The notes beneath the pieces were generated by a model. That model was not told where the DNA came from. It worked only from the letters and a program-made list of their open reading frames with translations, and made no database searches. A stretch of 53,110 bases of DNA from Actinomadura latina NBRC 106108 (GTDB taxonomy: Bacteria > Actinomycetota > Actinomycetes > Streptosporangiales > Streptosporangiaceae): positions 1 to 53,110 of the forward strand of contig NZ_BCQS01000046.1 of the NCBI RefSeq assembly GCF_001552195.1, read 5' to 3'. Position numbers and translations under genes: made by a program. Of this stretch, positions 15,726 through 23,739 are shown in pieces; position 1 is the first letter of the stretch, and each line of letters opens with the position of its first letter.

Positions 15726-16550
15726 TCACCAGGGGCCGAAGACGCGCTCCCCGTTCGCGGCGATCGCCTCGCACAACTCGGCCACGTCCACGCCCTTGAC
15801 CTCGGCCATCGCCCGGACGGTGTGCGGGATCAGGTAGGACGCGTTCGGCTTGCCGCGGTGCGGGATCGGGGTGAGGAACGGCGCGTCGGTCTCCACGAGC
15901 AGCAGGCCCAGCGGCGCGGCCCGCAGCGCCTCCCGCAGCGGCTCGGCGTTCTTGAACGTGACGTTCCCGGCGAAGCTCATCAGGTAGCCGTGCTCGGCGC
16001 AGACCTCGGCCATCCGGGCGTCGCCGGAGTAGCAGTGGAAGACCACCTTCTCCGGCGCGCCCTCCTCCGCCAGGATCGCGAGCACGTCGTCATGGGCCTC
16101 GCGGTCGTGGACGACCAGCGCCTTGCCGGTCCGCTTGGCGATCGCTATGTGCGCCCGGAACGACCGGTGCTGGTCGTCCTTGGGCGCCCAGTCGCGGTAG
16201 TAGTCCAGGCCCGTCTCGCCGATCGCGCGGACCTTCGGGTGCGCGGCCAGCCGCGCGATGTCCTCCAGGACGGCGTCGGAGACCCCCGTCGTCTCGTTCG
16301 GGTGCATCGCGACCGCCGCGTACACGTCGTCGAACTCGCCGGCGGCCTCCACCGCGAACCGGGACGACGGCAGGTCGCAGCCGATCGTGACGATCCGCGC
16401 GATGCCCGCCGCCTTCGCCGCCTTCAGCTGCTCGTCGACCGGCGTCCCGACGATGTCGAGGTGGCAGTGGCTGTCGAAGACGTCGACGGGCAGGCGCTCG
16501 GGCAGCGGCGGGTAGGACCGCGAGGCCTGCCCGTCCTCGTCTCGGGTCAC
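15726..16550 (-). CDS. tatD: TatD family metal-dependent hydrolase
   Basis: Amidohydrolase-fold nuclease (3'-5' exonuclease/DNA quality-control family). Metal-binding motifs are visible: FDSHCHLD near residue 26, IGETGLDYYRD (about 115), VVHDREAHDD (about 140), VFHCYSGD and LLVETDAPFLTP (about 215). I use GTG at 16550 (274 residues): it overlaps the metG stop as GTGA, implying translational coupling. Longer in-frame starts lie inside metG. Order metG-tatD-rpfB is conserved in actinobacteria (in mycobacteria metG faces away). Confidence 0.94.
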   Translation of the reverse strand: MTRDEDGQASRSYPPLPERLPVDVFDSHCHLDIVGTPVDEQLKAAKAAGIARIVTIGCDLPSSRFAVEAAGEFDDVYAAVAMHPNETTGVSDAVLEDIARLAAHPKVRAIGETGLDYYRDWAPKDDQHRSFRAHIAIAKRTGKALVVHDREAHDDVLAILAEEGAPEKVVFHCYSGDARMAEVCAEHGYLMSFAGNVTFKNAEPLREALRAAPLGLLLVETDAPFLTPIPHRGKPNASYLIPHTVRAMAEVKGVDVAELCEAIAANGERVFGPW

Positions 16551-18349
16551 GTGTTCTCCAGCCTGGCGAGCTCCTCGTCCACGACGGACGGGTCCAGCTT
16601 CTTGAACAGCGGGGTCGGCTTGGCCAGCGGCACGCCCGGCTTGATCGGCGCGGACTCCCAGCGCGCCTCGGTCGCGTAGTCGCCGGTAAGGACGCGGTAG
16701 TCGGGGCCGCCCTCCTCCGACACCGTCTCCAGCCGCGGCATGCCGCTCCACACGCCCTCGCCGCCGAGCATCTCGTACACCTTCTGCGACGAGTTCGGCA
16801 GGAACGGCGTCAGCAGCGTCTTCGCGTCGTCCACGACCTGGAGCGCGGTGTGCAGGATCGACTTGACGCGGTCGGGGTCGTCCTTCAGCTTCCAGGGCGC
16901 CTGGTCCGACAGGTACCTGTTGGCGTCGCGGACGACGTCCAGTGCCTCGCTGATCGAGTTCTTGAACCGGGACCGGCCCAGCTCGGCGCCCACCGCCGCG
17001 AACGCGTCCCGGCTGCGCCGCATCAGCGCCCGGTCGGCGTCGGTGAGGTCACCGGCCTCCGGGATCGCGCCGAAGTTCTTCGCCGCCATGTTCACCGACC
17101 GGTTGACGAGGTTGCCCCACGCGGCGACCAGCTCGTCGTTGTTGCGGCGGACGAACTCCGCCCACGTGAAGTCGGTGTCCTGGTTCTCGGGCCCGGCGAC
17201 CGCGACGTAGTAGCGCAGCGCGTCGACGTCGTAGCGCTCCAGGAAGTCCTTCACGTAGATGACGACGTTGCGGGACGAGGAGAACTTCTTGCCCTCCATC
17301 GTCAGGAACTCCGACGACACGACCTCGGTCGGGACGTTCAGCGCGCCCAGCGAGCCCGGCGTGCCGCCCTTGTCGCCCTGGCCGCTGTAGCCGAGCAGCA
17401 TCGCCGGCCAGATCTCGGCGTGGAAGACGATGTTGTCCTTGCCCATGAAGTAGTAGGACAGGGCCTCCGGGTCCTGCCACCAGGCGCGCCACGCCTCCGG
17501 GTCGCCGGACCGCCGCGCCCACTCCACCGACGCCGAGAAGTAGCCGACGACCGCGTCGAACCACACGTACAGCTTCTTCGCCGGGTTGTCGCGCCAGCCG
17601 TCCAGCGGGATCGGCACGCCCCAGTCGAGGTCGCGGCTGATCGCACGCGGCTGCATGTCGTCCAGCAGGTTCAGCGCGAACTTCAGCACGTTCGGCCGCC
17701 ACGCCAGCGACCCGGCCTGCTTGCCGCGCAGGTACCGGCCGAGGACCTCGGTGAACGCGGGCAGGTCGAGCATGAAGTGCTCGGTCTCCACGAACTTCGG
17801 CGTCTCGCCGTTGATCCGCGACACCGGGTTGATCAGGTCGACCGGGTCGAGCTGGTTGCCGCAGTTGTCGCACTGGTCGCCGCGCGCCCCGTCGTAGCCG
17901 CAGATCGGGCAGGTTCCCTCGATGTAGCGGTCCGGGAGGGTGCGGCCGGTGGACGGCGAGATCGCGCCCATCGTCTTGGTCGGGAAGATGTAGCCGTTGT
18001 CGTACAGGCCCTTGAAGACCTCCTGGACGACCGCGTAGTGGTTCAGCGTCGTCGTCCGGGTGAACAGGTCGTAGGTCATGCCGAGGCCGTGCAGGTCCTC
18101 GGCGATCACGGAGCTGTAGCGGTCGGCCAGCTCGCGGGCGGTCACGCCCTCCCTGTCGGCCTGCACCTGGATCGGCGTGCCGTGCTCGTCGGTGCCGCTG
18201 ACCATCAGGACCTTGTTGCCCGCCATCCGCTGGTAGCGGCTGAACATGTCGGCGGGCAGCGCGAAACCGGAGACGTGCCCGATGTGGCGGGGCCCGTTGG
18301 CGTACGGCCAGGCGGGCGCGGTCAGGATGTGACGGCTTGACGGGGACAT
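16547..18349 (-). CDS. metG: Methionyl-tRNA synthetase
   Basis: Class I aminoacyl-tRNA synthetase charging initiator and elongator tRNA-Met. HIGH is exact at residues 22-25 (GPRHIGHVSG), the KMSKS loop reads KFSSSR near 353, and the zinc knuckle CPICGYDGARGDQCDNCG lies near 143. Length 600 fits a form without the C-terminal tRNA-binding EMAP-like domain. The ATG at 18349 begins MSPSSRHILTAPAWPYANG, matching homologues. Divergent from a membrane glycosyltransferase gene with about 96 bases between. First gene of the metG-tatD-rpfB-rsmA series. Confidence 0.97.
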   Translation of the reverse strand: MSPSSRHILTAPAWPYANGPRHIGHVSGFALPADMFSRYQRMAGNKVLMVSGTDEHGTPIQVQADREGVTARELADRYSSVIAEDLHGLGMTYDLFTRTTTLNHYAVVQEVFKGLYDNGYIFPTKTMGAISPSTGRTLPDRYIEGTCPICGYDGARGDQCDNCGNQLDPVDLINPVSRINGETPKFVETEHFMLDLPAFTEVLGRYLRGKQAGSLAWRPNVLKFALNLLDDMQPRAISRDLDWGVPIPLDGWRDNPAKKLYVWFDAVVGYFSASVEWARRSGDPEAWRAWWQDPEALSYYFMGKDNIVFHAEIWPAMLLGYSGQGDKGGTPGSLGALNVPTEVVSSEFLTMEGKKFSSSRNVVIYVKDFLERYDVDALRYYVAVAGPENQDTDFTWAEFVRRNNDELVAAWGNLVNRSVNMAAKNFGAIPEAGDLTDADRALMRRSRDAFAAVGAELGRSRFKNSISEALDVVRDANRYLSDQAPWKLKDDPDRVKSILHTALQVVDDAKTLLTPFLPNSSQKVYEMLGGEGVWSGMPRLETVSEEGGPDYRVLTGDYATEARWESAPIKPGVPLAKPTPLFKKLDPSVVDEELARLENT

Positions 18350-18445
18350 GCAATCAAGGGTAGTCGCGTCACGGGGGCCGCGGCACGCGAGTAACCTGGT
18401 CCGGGTTCCGGGGCAGGTTGATCAGCGGAGGCGGGGAGCCCAGGC

Positions 18446-20068
18446 ATGGCCCAGACCACGTCCGACGAGGCCGTCGGCCGGACGCCGAGCGACGCCGGAC
18501 CGGACGCCCCGCCGCGGCGGCTCGCGGCGCGGCTGGCCGGCCGGGCGCGGCGGACGAAGCGCGTGGTGTGGCTGTCCCTGCTGGTCGCGGCGTCCGCGGT
18601 GCTCGCCCAGTGGGTGATCATGCCGCCGCCGCTGTACTTCGACCCGTACTACGTGTGGCTCGCCGCCCGCGACTGGCCCGACATCCCGCTCGCCCAGTGG
18701 CCGTTCGACGAGGTCCCCCACCAGGTCACCCGGATCGGGCTGGTGCTGCCGGCGCGGCTCGTCCAGGAGGTCCTCGGGCCCGGCCAGGCCGCGTACTTCA
18801 CCGTCGCGGCGCTCGGCGGGATCGCGTTCTTCACCGGGACGTACCTGGTCGTCCGGTCGCTGTTCGGGGACGTGGCGGGCCTCGCGTCCGCGGCGGTCCT
18901 GCTTGTCCACCCCTTCTTCACGATGACGAACCCGTTCGGCCACGAGATCACCTGGTCGACCGGCGTGATGCTGCCGGACATGCCGGGCGCCGGGCTGTTC
19001 GCGATCGGGATGGCGGGCCTCGTCGTCGCGAGCCGCAGGACCGGCCGCGCGCAGACCCGGATGCTGCTCGCCGCCGGGGTGCTCCTCGGCGCGTCGTTCC
19101 TCGTCCGGGAGTTCCTGGCGTTCCTGTTCCTCGCCATCCCCGCCTACCTGGCGCTGCTGCGGATCCCGTGGCGGCGCAACATCACGGTCGGCGCGCCGAT
19201 GCTCGCGATCCTGGTGTTCAACTTCGTCCACAACCAGCTCGTGTGGGGCAGCCCGCTCGCCGGGCTGATGTCGGCGGCCGAGCACGGCGGCCAGTCCCGC
19301 GACTACGTGACCCGCGGGCTCGCGGCCCGCTCGTTCCTGCGCGCGATGCACGACTGGAACCCGCTCGGCGTCGTCTTCACCGCCGCGCTCGCCCTCACGA
19401 TCGTCGGCTGGGCCGTCACGCGCGACCGGCGCCTCGCGCTGGTCCTGGTGTGGTTCTTCACCCTCGCCGTCCCGCTGACGGTCTTCTCCGGCGTGCTGGA
19501 CCCCGGCGACATCAAGCTGCGGGCGTGGCTGCAGCGGTACTGGTTCGCGGTGCTGCCCGCGCTGCTCGCCGGCGGGTTCGGCTCGCTGGTCCTGATGTTC
19601 CGCATGCTGCCCGCGCAGTGGGCGTCCCGGCTGCGGCTGAAGACCGTCGTCGTGCCCGTCCTCGCGGTCGCGCTCGGCGGGACGTACGCGGTCGCCGCCG
19701 TCCGCGCCGTCCCCGACCTGCCGCGCGACAAGGCGTGGAACGAGCTGCGCGGCTACCTCGGCGACCACCGCGGCATCACGCTGATCTGCGCCGACCGGCG
19801 GCTCGCGCAGACCCTCACGTTCTACACGCGCGACATGTGGGGCGACCGGATCTGGCGCGGCGAGATCCGCGACTGGCCGCACTACATGCCGCAGGTCCCG
19901 CGCGACGCGATGAAGGGCCCGATGCTGTACACGCGCTGGCGCGGCATGGAGTCGCAGATCGCGGGCGGCTGGCGCCCCTCCCCCGCGCAGGGCTGGACGC
20001 TGATGTGGCGGTCGTCCGACGGCGTCCTGCAGCTGTGGAACCCGCCGCCGCTGCCGCCCGAGGACTAG
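18446..20068 (+). CDS. Polytopic membrane protein, GT-C glycosyltransferase-like
   Basis: Integral membrane protein of 540 residues with a Pro/Arg-rich cytosolic N-terminus (1-45), about 10 hydrophobic segments through residue 420 and a soluble C-terminal part. The first loop carries YFDPYYVWLAARDWPD near residue 64, an acidic motif where GT-C (ArnT/PMT-like) enzymes place the catalytic Asp. The layout resembles uncharacterised actinobacterial GT39/GT83-like proteins that use polyprenyl-phosphate sugars outside the membrane. Donor and acceptor cannot be told. It converges on another GT-C-like gene with a four-base CTAG stop overlap. Confidence 0.7.
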   Translation: MAQTTSDEAVGRTPSDAGPDAPPRRLAARLAGRARRTKRVVWLSLLVAASAVLAQWVIMPPPLYFDPYYVWLAARDWPDIPLAQWPFDEVPHQVTRIGLVLPARLVQEVLGPGQAAYFTVAALGGIAFFTGTYLVVRSLFGDVAGLASAAVLLVHPFFTMTNPFGHEITWSTGVMLPDMPGAGLFAIGMAGLVVASRRTGRAQTRMLLAAGVLLGASFLVREFLAFLFLAIPAYLALLRIPWRRNITVGAPMLAILVFNFVHNQLVWGSPLAGLMSAAEHGGQSRDYVTRGLAARSFLRAMHDWNPLGVVFTAALALTIVGWAVTRDRRLALVLVWFFTLAVPLTVFSGVLDPGDIKLRAWLQRYWFAVLPALLAGGFGSLVLMFRMLPAQWASRLRLKTVVVPVLAVALGGTYAVAAVRAVPDLPRDKAWNELRGYLGDHRGITLICADRRLAQTLTFYTRDMWGDRIWRGEIRDWPHYMPQVPRDAMKGPMLYTRWRGMESQIAGGWRPSPAQGWTLMWRSSDGVLQLWNPPPLPPED

Positions 20069-21939
20069 CGGGTCCAGGCGACCCAGTCGCCCTCGATGGT
20101 GCGGCGGCTGTCGGCGACGTGCCAGCCGGGCGGGGCGCCCTTGGGCCACGACGCGGTCGCCGGGACGTCCTTGGGCCACGCCAGGACGACCATGTCGACG
20201 TCCTGCGGCGGCGGGGTCCAGCGGGCGTCGAAGACGCTGCCGTCGCTCCACCAGGCCCAGTAGAACTGGGAGAGCCGGATCGTCCACCAGATGTTCCAGT
20301 CGACGGCGATGGACCGCTGCGCGCGCACGTCGACACGGTCCCGCAGGTCGGTGTGCGCGGTCTCGGCGCGCACCATCGGCTGCGCGATCCGGTCGATCGC
20401 GGTGGCGCACATGGCGACCGCGACGGCGGCGAGCAGGCCGGCGAGCAGCACCGGGCCGTGCCGTCGCAGCCGGCCGGCCGCGGCGGACAGGCCCAGCAGG
20501 ACCAGGCCGGCGAGCGTGGCGTGCCACAGCCGGAACGACGTCCAGTCCCAGGTCAGGAACGCCGTCTCCGGGAAGTCGTAGGGCGTGTAGGTGTACCGGC
20601 TGAGCAGGTCGCCCGCGTACCACTGGACGACGCAGGCCGCGGCGACGGTCATCGCGGCCGCCGACGACACCGCCCACAGCAGCGTCCGGCGCGGGGCGCG
20701 CATCAGGACCGCGACACCCGCGGCGAACAGCACCGGCGTGACGCAGGCGAGGTAGCGGCCGTAGACGTAGTTGCCGATGCGGTACTCGACCGGCAGCGCC
20801 GCCGAGGTCGCGAACGCGATGCCCGCCACGCTCGCGAGAACGGCGAGGGCCAGCGCCCGCGTCCGGCCCGGCGAGCCCGGCGAGCCCGGCGGGGACGGCG
20901 GGGACGGCGGGGACGGCGGGGACGGCGGGGACGGCGGGGACGGCGGCCGGATCGCGGCGAACGCCACCGCGAGCAGGCCCACCGCCGCGATGCCGCCGGT
21001 CGCGACGGCCTGGTACCAGAGCTGGCCGGTGCCGAGCGACAGCGTCCAGCCCCACCCGTCGTGCGTGGTGAGGCGCCGGACGACGTTGCCGCCGAGGTCG
21101 TTGTCGCCGTACGGGTACATGTGCGGCAGCAGCGAGCGGTTCAGCAGCGTCCCCGCGGCCGTCGCGGCGGCGAGGACGAGCCCGGCGGCGGACGCGTTCC
21201 GCCACGACCGCCACCGCAGCACCGGGGCGGCCACGACCAGCCCCGCGTGCACGGCCAGCAGGATCGCGCCGCGCGTGTGGCAGGTGGCGGCGTAGGCGAC
21301 GAGCAGCGAGGCCCCCGCCCCGCACAGCAGCGCCCGGCGGGACGCGCGGCCCCCCAGCCGCCGCGGCGGCGCGGTCAGCCAGGAATGGGCGAGCAGCAGC
21401 CAGCCGGCGAAGACGACCGGCAGGATCGCGTCCGTCAGCACGAACTCGGAGTAGAACAGCACGCACGGCAGCAGCGCGGTCACGTGCGCGAACACGTACG
21501 ACCAGCGCCGCCGCACCTGGAGGCGGCGCAGCATCAGGTACGCCAGCGGCAGCATCGCGGCACTGATCAGCGCGTTGACGGCCAGCGCGCACCGGTAGAC
21601 GCCGACCGGGCCGCTGCCGAGCCAGACCGCGGGGGTCAGCAGCAGCGGGTAGCCGCCCCGGTAGACCGTCCCGAACGACATGTCGGCGTCGGGCCCGCCG
21701 GTGAGGACGCGGGCGGCGAACAGGTACCCGGACTCGTCCGGCGTCGCCACCGGGATCGTCTGCCCCGAGCCCAGCCACAGCCGCAGCGCGACCTGGGCCG
21801 CCCAGCCGAGCACGAACAGCCACGCCCAGCGGCGCCGCCCGGCCGGGGACGCGACAGGGGTGGGCTCCGCCGGGGCGGTCGGCGGCCGCGCGACGGACCG
21901 GGGCGCGGTCTCGGCGTCCGCCGGCGGACGGGCGCTCAT
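20065..21939 (-). CDS. Polytopic membrane protein, GT-C glycosyltransferase-like, with Pro-Ser-Pro repeat
   Basis: Membrane protein of 624 residues with a cytosolic Pro-rich N-terminus (1-37), then about 11 hydrophobic segments. The first loop motif TPDESGYLFAARVLTGG (about residue 66) resembles the DE motif of ArnT/PMT-type GT-C transferases. A cytosolic or loop insertion near residue 335 is a PPS tandem repeat encoded by six 9-base units, followed by GSP repeats. The C-terminus is a soluble domain of about 110 residues. Function is unassigned beyond the fold. ATG at 21939. Confidence 0.68.
   Translation of the reverse strand: MSARPPADAETAPRSVARPPTAPAEPTPVASPAGRRRWAWLFVLGWAAQVALRLWLGSGQTIPVATPDESGYLFAARVLTGGPDADMSFGTVYRGGYPLLLTPAVWLGSGPVGVYRCALAVNALISAAMLPLAYLMLRRLQVRRRWSYVFAHVTALLPCVLFYSEFVLTDAILPVVFAGWLLLAHSWLTAPPRRLGGRASRRALLCGAGASLLVAYAATCHTRGAILLAVHAGLVVAAPVLRWRSWRNASAAGLVLAAATAAGTLLNRSLLPHMYPYGDNDLGGNVVRRLTTHDGWGWTLSLGTGQLWYQAVATGGIAAVGLLAVAFAAIRPPSPPSPPSPPSPPSPPSPPGSPGSPGRTRALALAVLASVAGIAFATSAALPVEYRIGNYVYGRYLACVTPVLFAAGVAVLMRAPRRTLLWAVSSAAAMTVAAACVVQWYAGDLLSRYTYTPYDFPETAFLTWDWTSFRLWHATLAGLVLLGLSAAAGRLRRHGPVLLAGLLAAVAVAMCATAIDRIAQPMVRAETAHTDLRDRVDVRAQRSIAVDWNIWWTIRLSQFYWAWWSDGSVFDARWTPPPQDVDMVVLAWPKDVPATASWPKGAPPGWHVADSRRTIEGDWVAWTR
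20891..20944. repeat. Six 9-bp tandem repeats (GGGGACGGC)
   Basis: Six uninterrupted copies of GGGGACGGC run from 20891 to 20944, preceded by copies of a related GAGCCCGGC unit. They keep the minus-strand frame and encode Pro-Pro-Ser repeats in the membrane protein, so copy-number change would be in frame. Confidence 0.95.
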
Positions 21940-22069
21940 CGGCGCGCCGCGCGCCGGGCGCGGGCTGTCGGCGAACGAAGATCCATTGCGGTCAAGCCTG
22001 TCACAGTGCGGGCGGGACGCCGGTCCCCGCTCGGGCGGCGCTCAGCACCTTCTCGGTACGGGGCGGGCG

Positions 22070-23395
22070 TCAGCGCTCGGACGCGCCGTCCTCGCCGCCG
22101 TCCTCGTCCCGCGCCCGCGCCGCCGGGACCTTCTCGTCCGCCGCCTGCTCGGCCTGCTCAGCCTCGGCCTTCTCGGCGGCGCGCCTGGCCTTGTGCGCGG
22201 CGGCGTCCACGACGCCCGCGGCCTCCTCGGCCGGGTCGGTGAGCGGCGGGTGCTGGCGGCGGCGGATGCCGAGGATGCTGACGAACAGTGAGGCGAAGAT
22301 GGCCTGGAAGCTCATCACGAGCGCGGTGGCGGCGGGGACGACCATGCGCAGCGAGTGCCGCGGGTCGAGCTCGCCGAAGTTGTTGACCCGCCAGTGCAGC
22401 AGCGACGCGACGAGGCCGGCCAGACCGGCGACGGCGAGCAGCCCGCCGAAGAGCAGGCCGCGCTCCAGGCTCCACCAGTCGATGATCTTCTGCACCCGGC
22501 GGTCGTGCGGGAGGAATCCCTCCTGCATCGCGTACACCTTCGTGAGCAGTGCGAACAGCACCGCCTGGAAGCCGATCACCAGCGCGGCGGACGCGCCGAC
22601 CAGCGTGTCGACGTCGAAGGCGATCTCCCCGATGGTCACCGGGCCGGTCGACAGCGCGATCCCGGCGACGAGGCCGAGAGTCATGAAGACCAATCCGGGG
22701 ATGAGGAACAGCCAGCGAGGGCTGTAGAGCATGAGGAAGCGAAGATGACGCCATCCGTCACGCCAGGTGTTGAGGTGCGGGGCGCGGCTCCGCCCGTCCG
22801 GCGACAGCGTGGTCGGCACCTCGCGGATGTCGTAGCCCTGCAGGGTCGCCTTGACGACCATCTCGCTGGCGAACTCCATCCCGCCGGTCTGCAGCCCGAG
22901 CCGCATGATGGCGTCCTTCTCGAAGGCGCGCAGCCCGCAGTGGAAGTCGCCGCTCTTGCTGCCGAAGAACAGCCGGCCGACGAAGCTGAGCACCGGGTTG
23001 CCGAGGTAGCGGTGCAGCGGCGGCATGGCGCCGTCGGCGATGCCGCCCTTGAACCGGTTGCCCATGACGAGGTCGGCGCCGTCGCGCAACTCGTCCAGGA
23101 ACGGCCCGAGGGTGGTGAAGTCGTAGGAGTCGTCGGCGTCGCCCATCGCGACGTACTTGCCGCGCGCGGCCCGGATCCCGCCCATCAGGGCGTTGCCGTA
23201 GCCCTTGTCGATCACCGGCACGACGCGCGCCCCGGCGTCCCGGGCGAGCTGCTGGCTGCCGTCGGTGCTGCCGTTGTCGGCGATGACGACCTCGCCGTCG
23301 ATGCCGCTGTCCTCAAAGAAGCCGATCGTCTTGCGGACGCAGGTCTCGACCGTTTCGGCCTCATTCAGACATGGCATCACTACGGAGAGTTCCAC
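22070..23395 (-). CDS. Polyprenyl-phosphate glycosyltransferase, GT2 family, with C-terminal membrane domain
   Basis: Likely makes a polyprenyl-phosphate-linked sugar at the cytosolic face for use by GT-C enzymes. The N-terminal GT2 domain (1-235) has VVMPCLNEAETVETCV, ADNGSTDGS, MGDADDSYDF (metal-binding DxD) and GNRFKGGI. Four hydrophobic segments follow (about 238-370), then an Ala/Glu/Lys-rich charged tail (about 385-441). This resembles proteins annotated as dolichol-P-glucose synthetases in actinomycetes. GTG at 23395 follows AAGGAG by five bases. The sugar (glucose, mannose or other) is not decidable here. Neighbouring GT-C genes suggest a shared pathway. Confidence 0.82.
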   Translation of the reverse strand: MELSVVMPCLNEAETVETCVRKTIGFFEDSGIDGEVVIADNGSTDGSQQLARDAGARVVPVIDKGYGNALMGGIRAARGKYVAMGDADDSYDFTTLGPFLDELRDGADLVMGNRFKGGIADGAMPPLHRYLGNPVLSFVGRLFFGSKSGDFHCGLRAFEKDAIMRLGLQTGGMEFASEMVVKATLQGYDIREVPTTLSPDGRSRAPHLNTWRDGWRHLRFLMLYSPRWLFLIPGLVFMTLGLVAGIALSTGPVTIGEIAFDVDTLVGASAALVIGFQAVLFALLTKVYAMQEGFLPHDRRVQKIIDWWSLERGLLFGGLLAVAGLAGLVASLLHWRVNNFGELDPRHSLRMVVPAATALVMSFQAIFASLFVSILGIRRRQHPPLTDPAEEAAGVVDAAAHKARRAAEKAEAEQAEQAADEKVPAARARDEDGGEDGASER

Positions 23396-23739
23396 GCGAT
23401 CTCCTTCGTTACCCCTGGTGACCGTCTGCGGTGTTTTCCACTAATCTCAGTTGTTCCGCGGGGCGGCCCGTCGTTCGTTCATGATGCCCGCCGAAGACGG
23501 GTCATGATGGCCGCTCTCGTCAAGAGCACCCGTATCGTGTTGCCCACTTGCAACCGAAAAACCCTCTCCGGAACGGTCGCGGGCGGCAGGCTAGGACGTC
23601 AAGCATACGGGCACGGCGGCCCGGAAGGGGTGGGTCGGCTGTGACGCGCGCCGGAGAAGGCGGTGTCGGCGGCAGGAGTGCCGGCGCCAAGAGCAGTGCC
23701 ACCGGACCGGGGACCGGACACCGAAGGGGAGGTGCGGCA
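23396..23739. other. Divergent intergenic region between two glycosyltransferase genes
   Basis: This 344-base stretch should carry promoters for the GT2 gene (minus) and the GT-C gene (plus). It contains two TCATGATG copies about 25 bases apart (near 23479 and 23503) flanking a short GCCCG/CGGGT dyad. If the plus gene begins at GTG 23641 or TTG 23548 the gap is shorter. I see no confident promoter. Confidence 0.35.

Noticed and set aside
20891..20944. Tandem repeats considered as a CRISPR-like array
   Set aside because: Units are contiguous 9-mers with no spacers and are inside a coding frame.
18418..22242. Very long open frames overlapping the GT-C genes on other frames
   Set aside because: They are low-complexity Arg/Ala/Gly/Pro sequence from GC-skewed codon positions; real membrane proteins with TM segments occupy the other frames.
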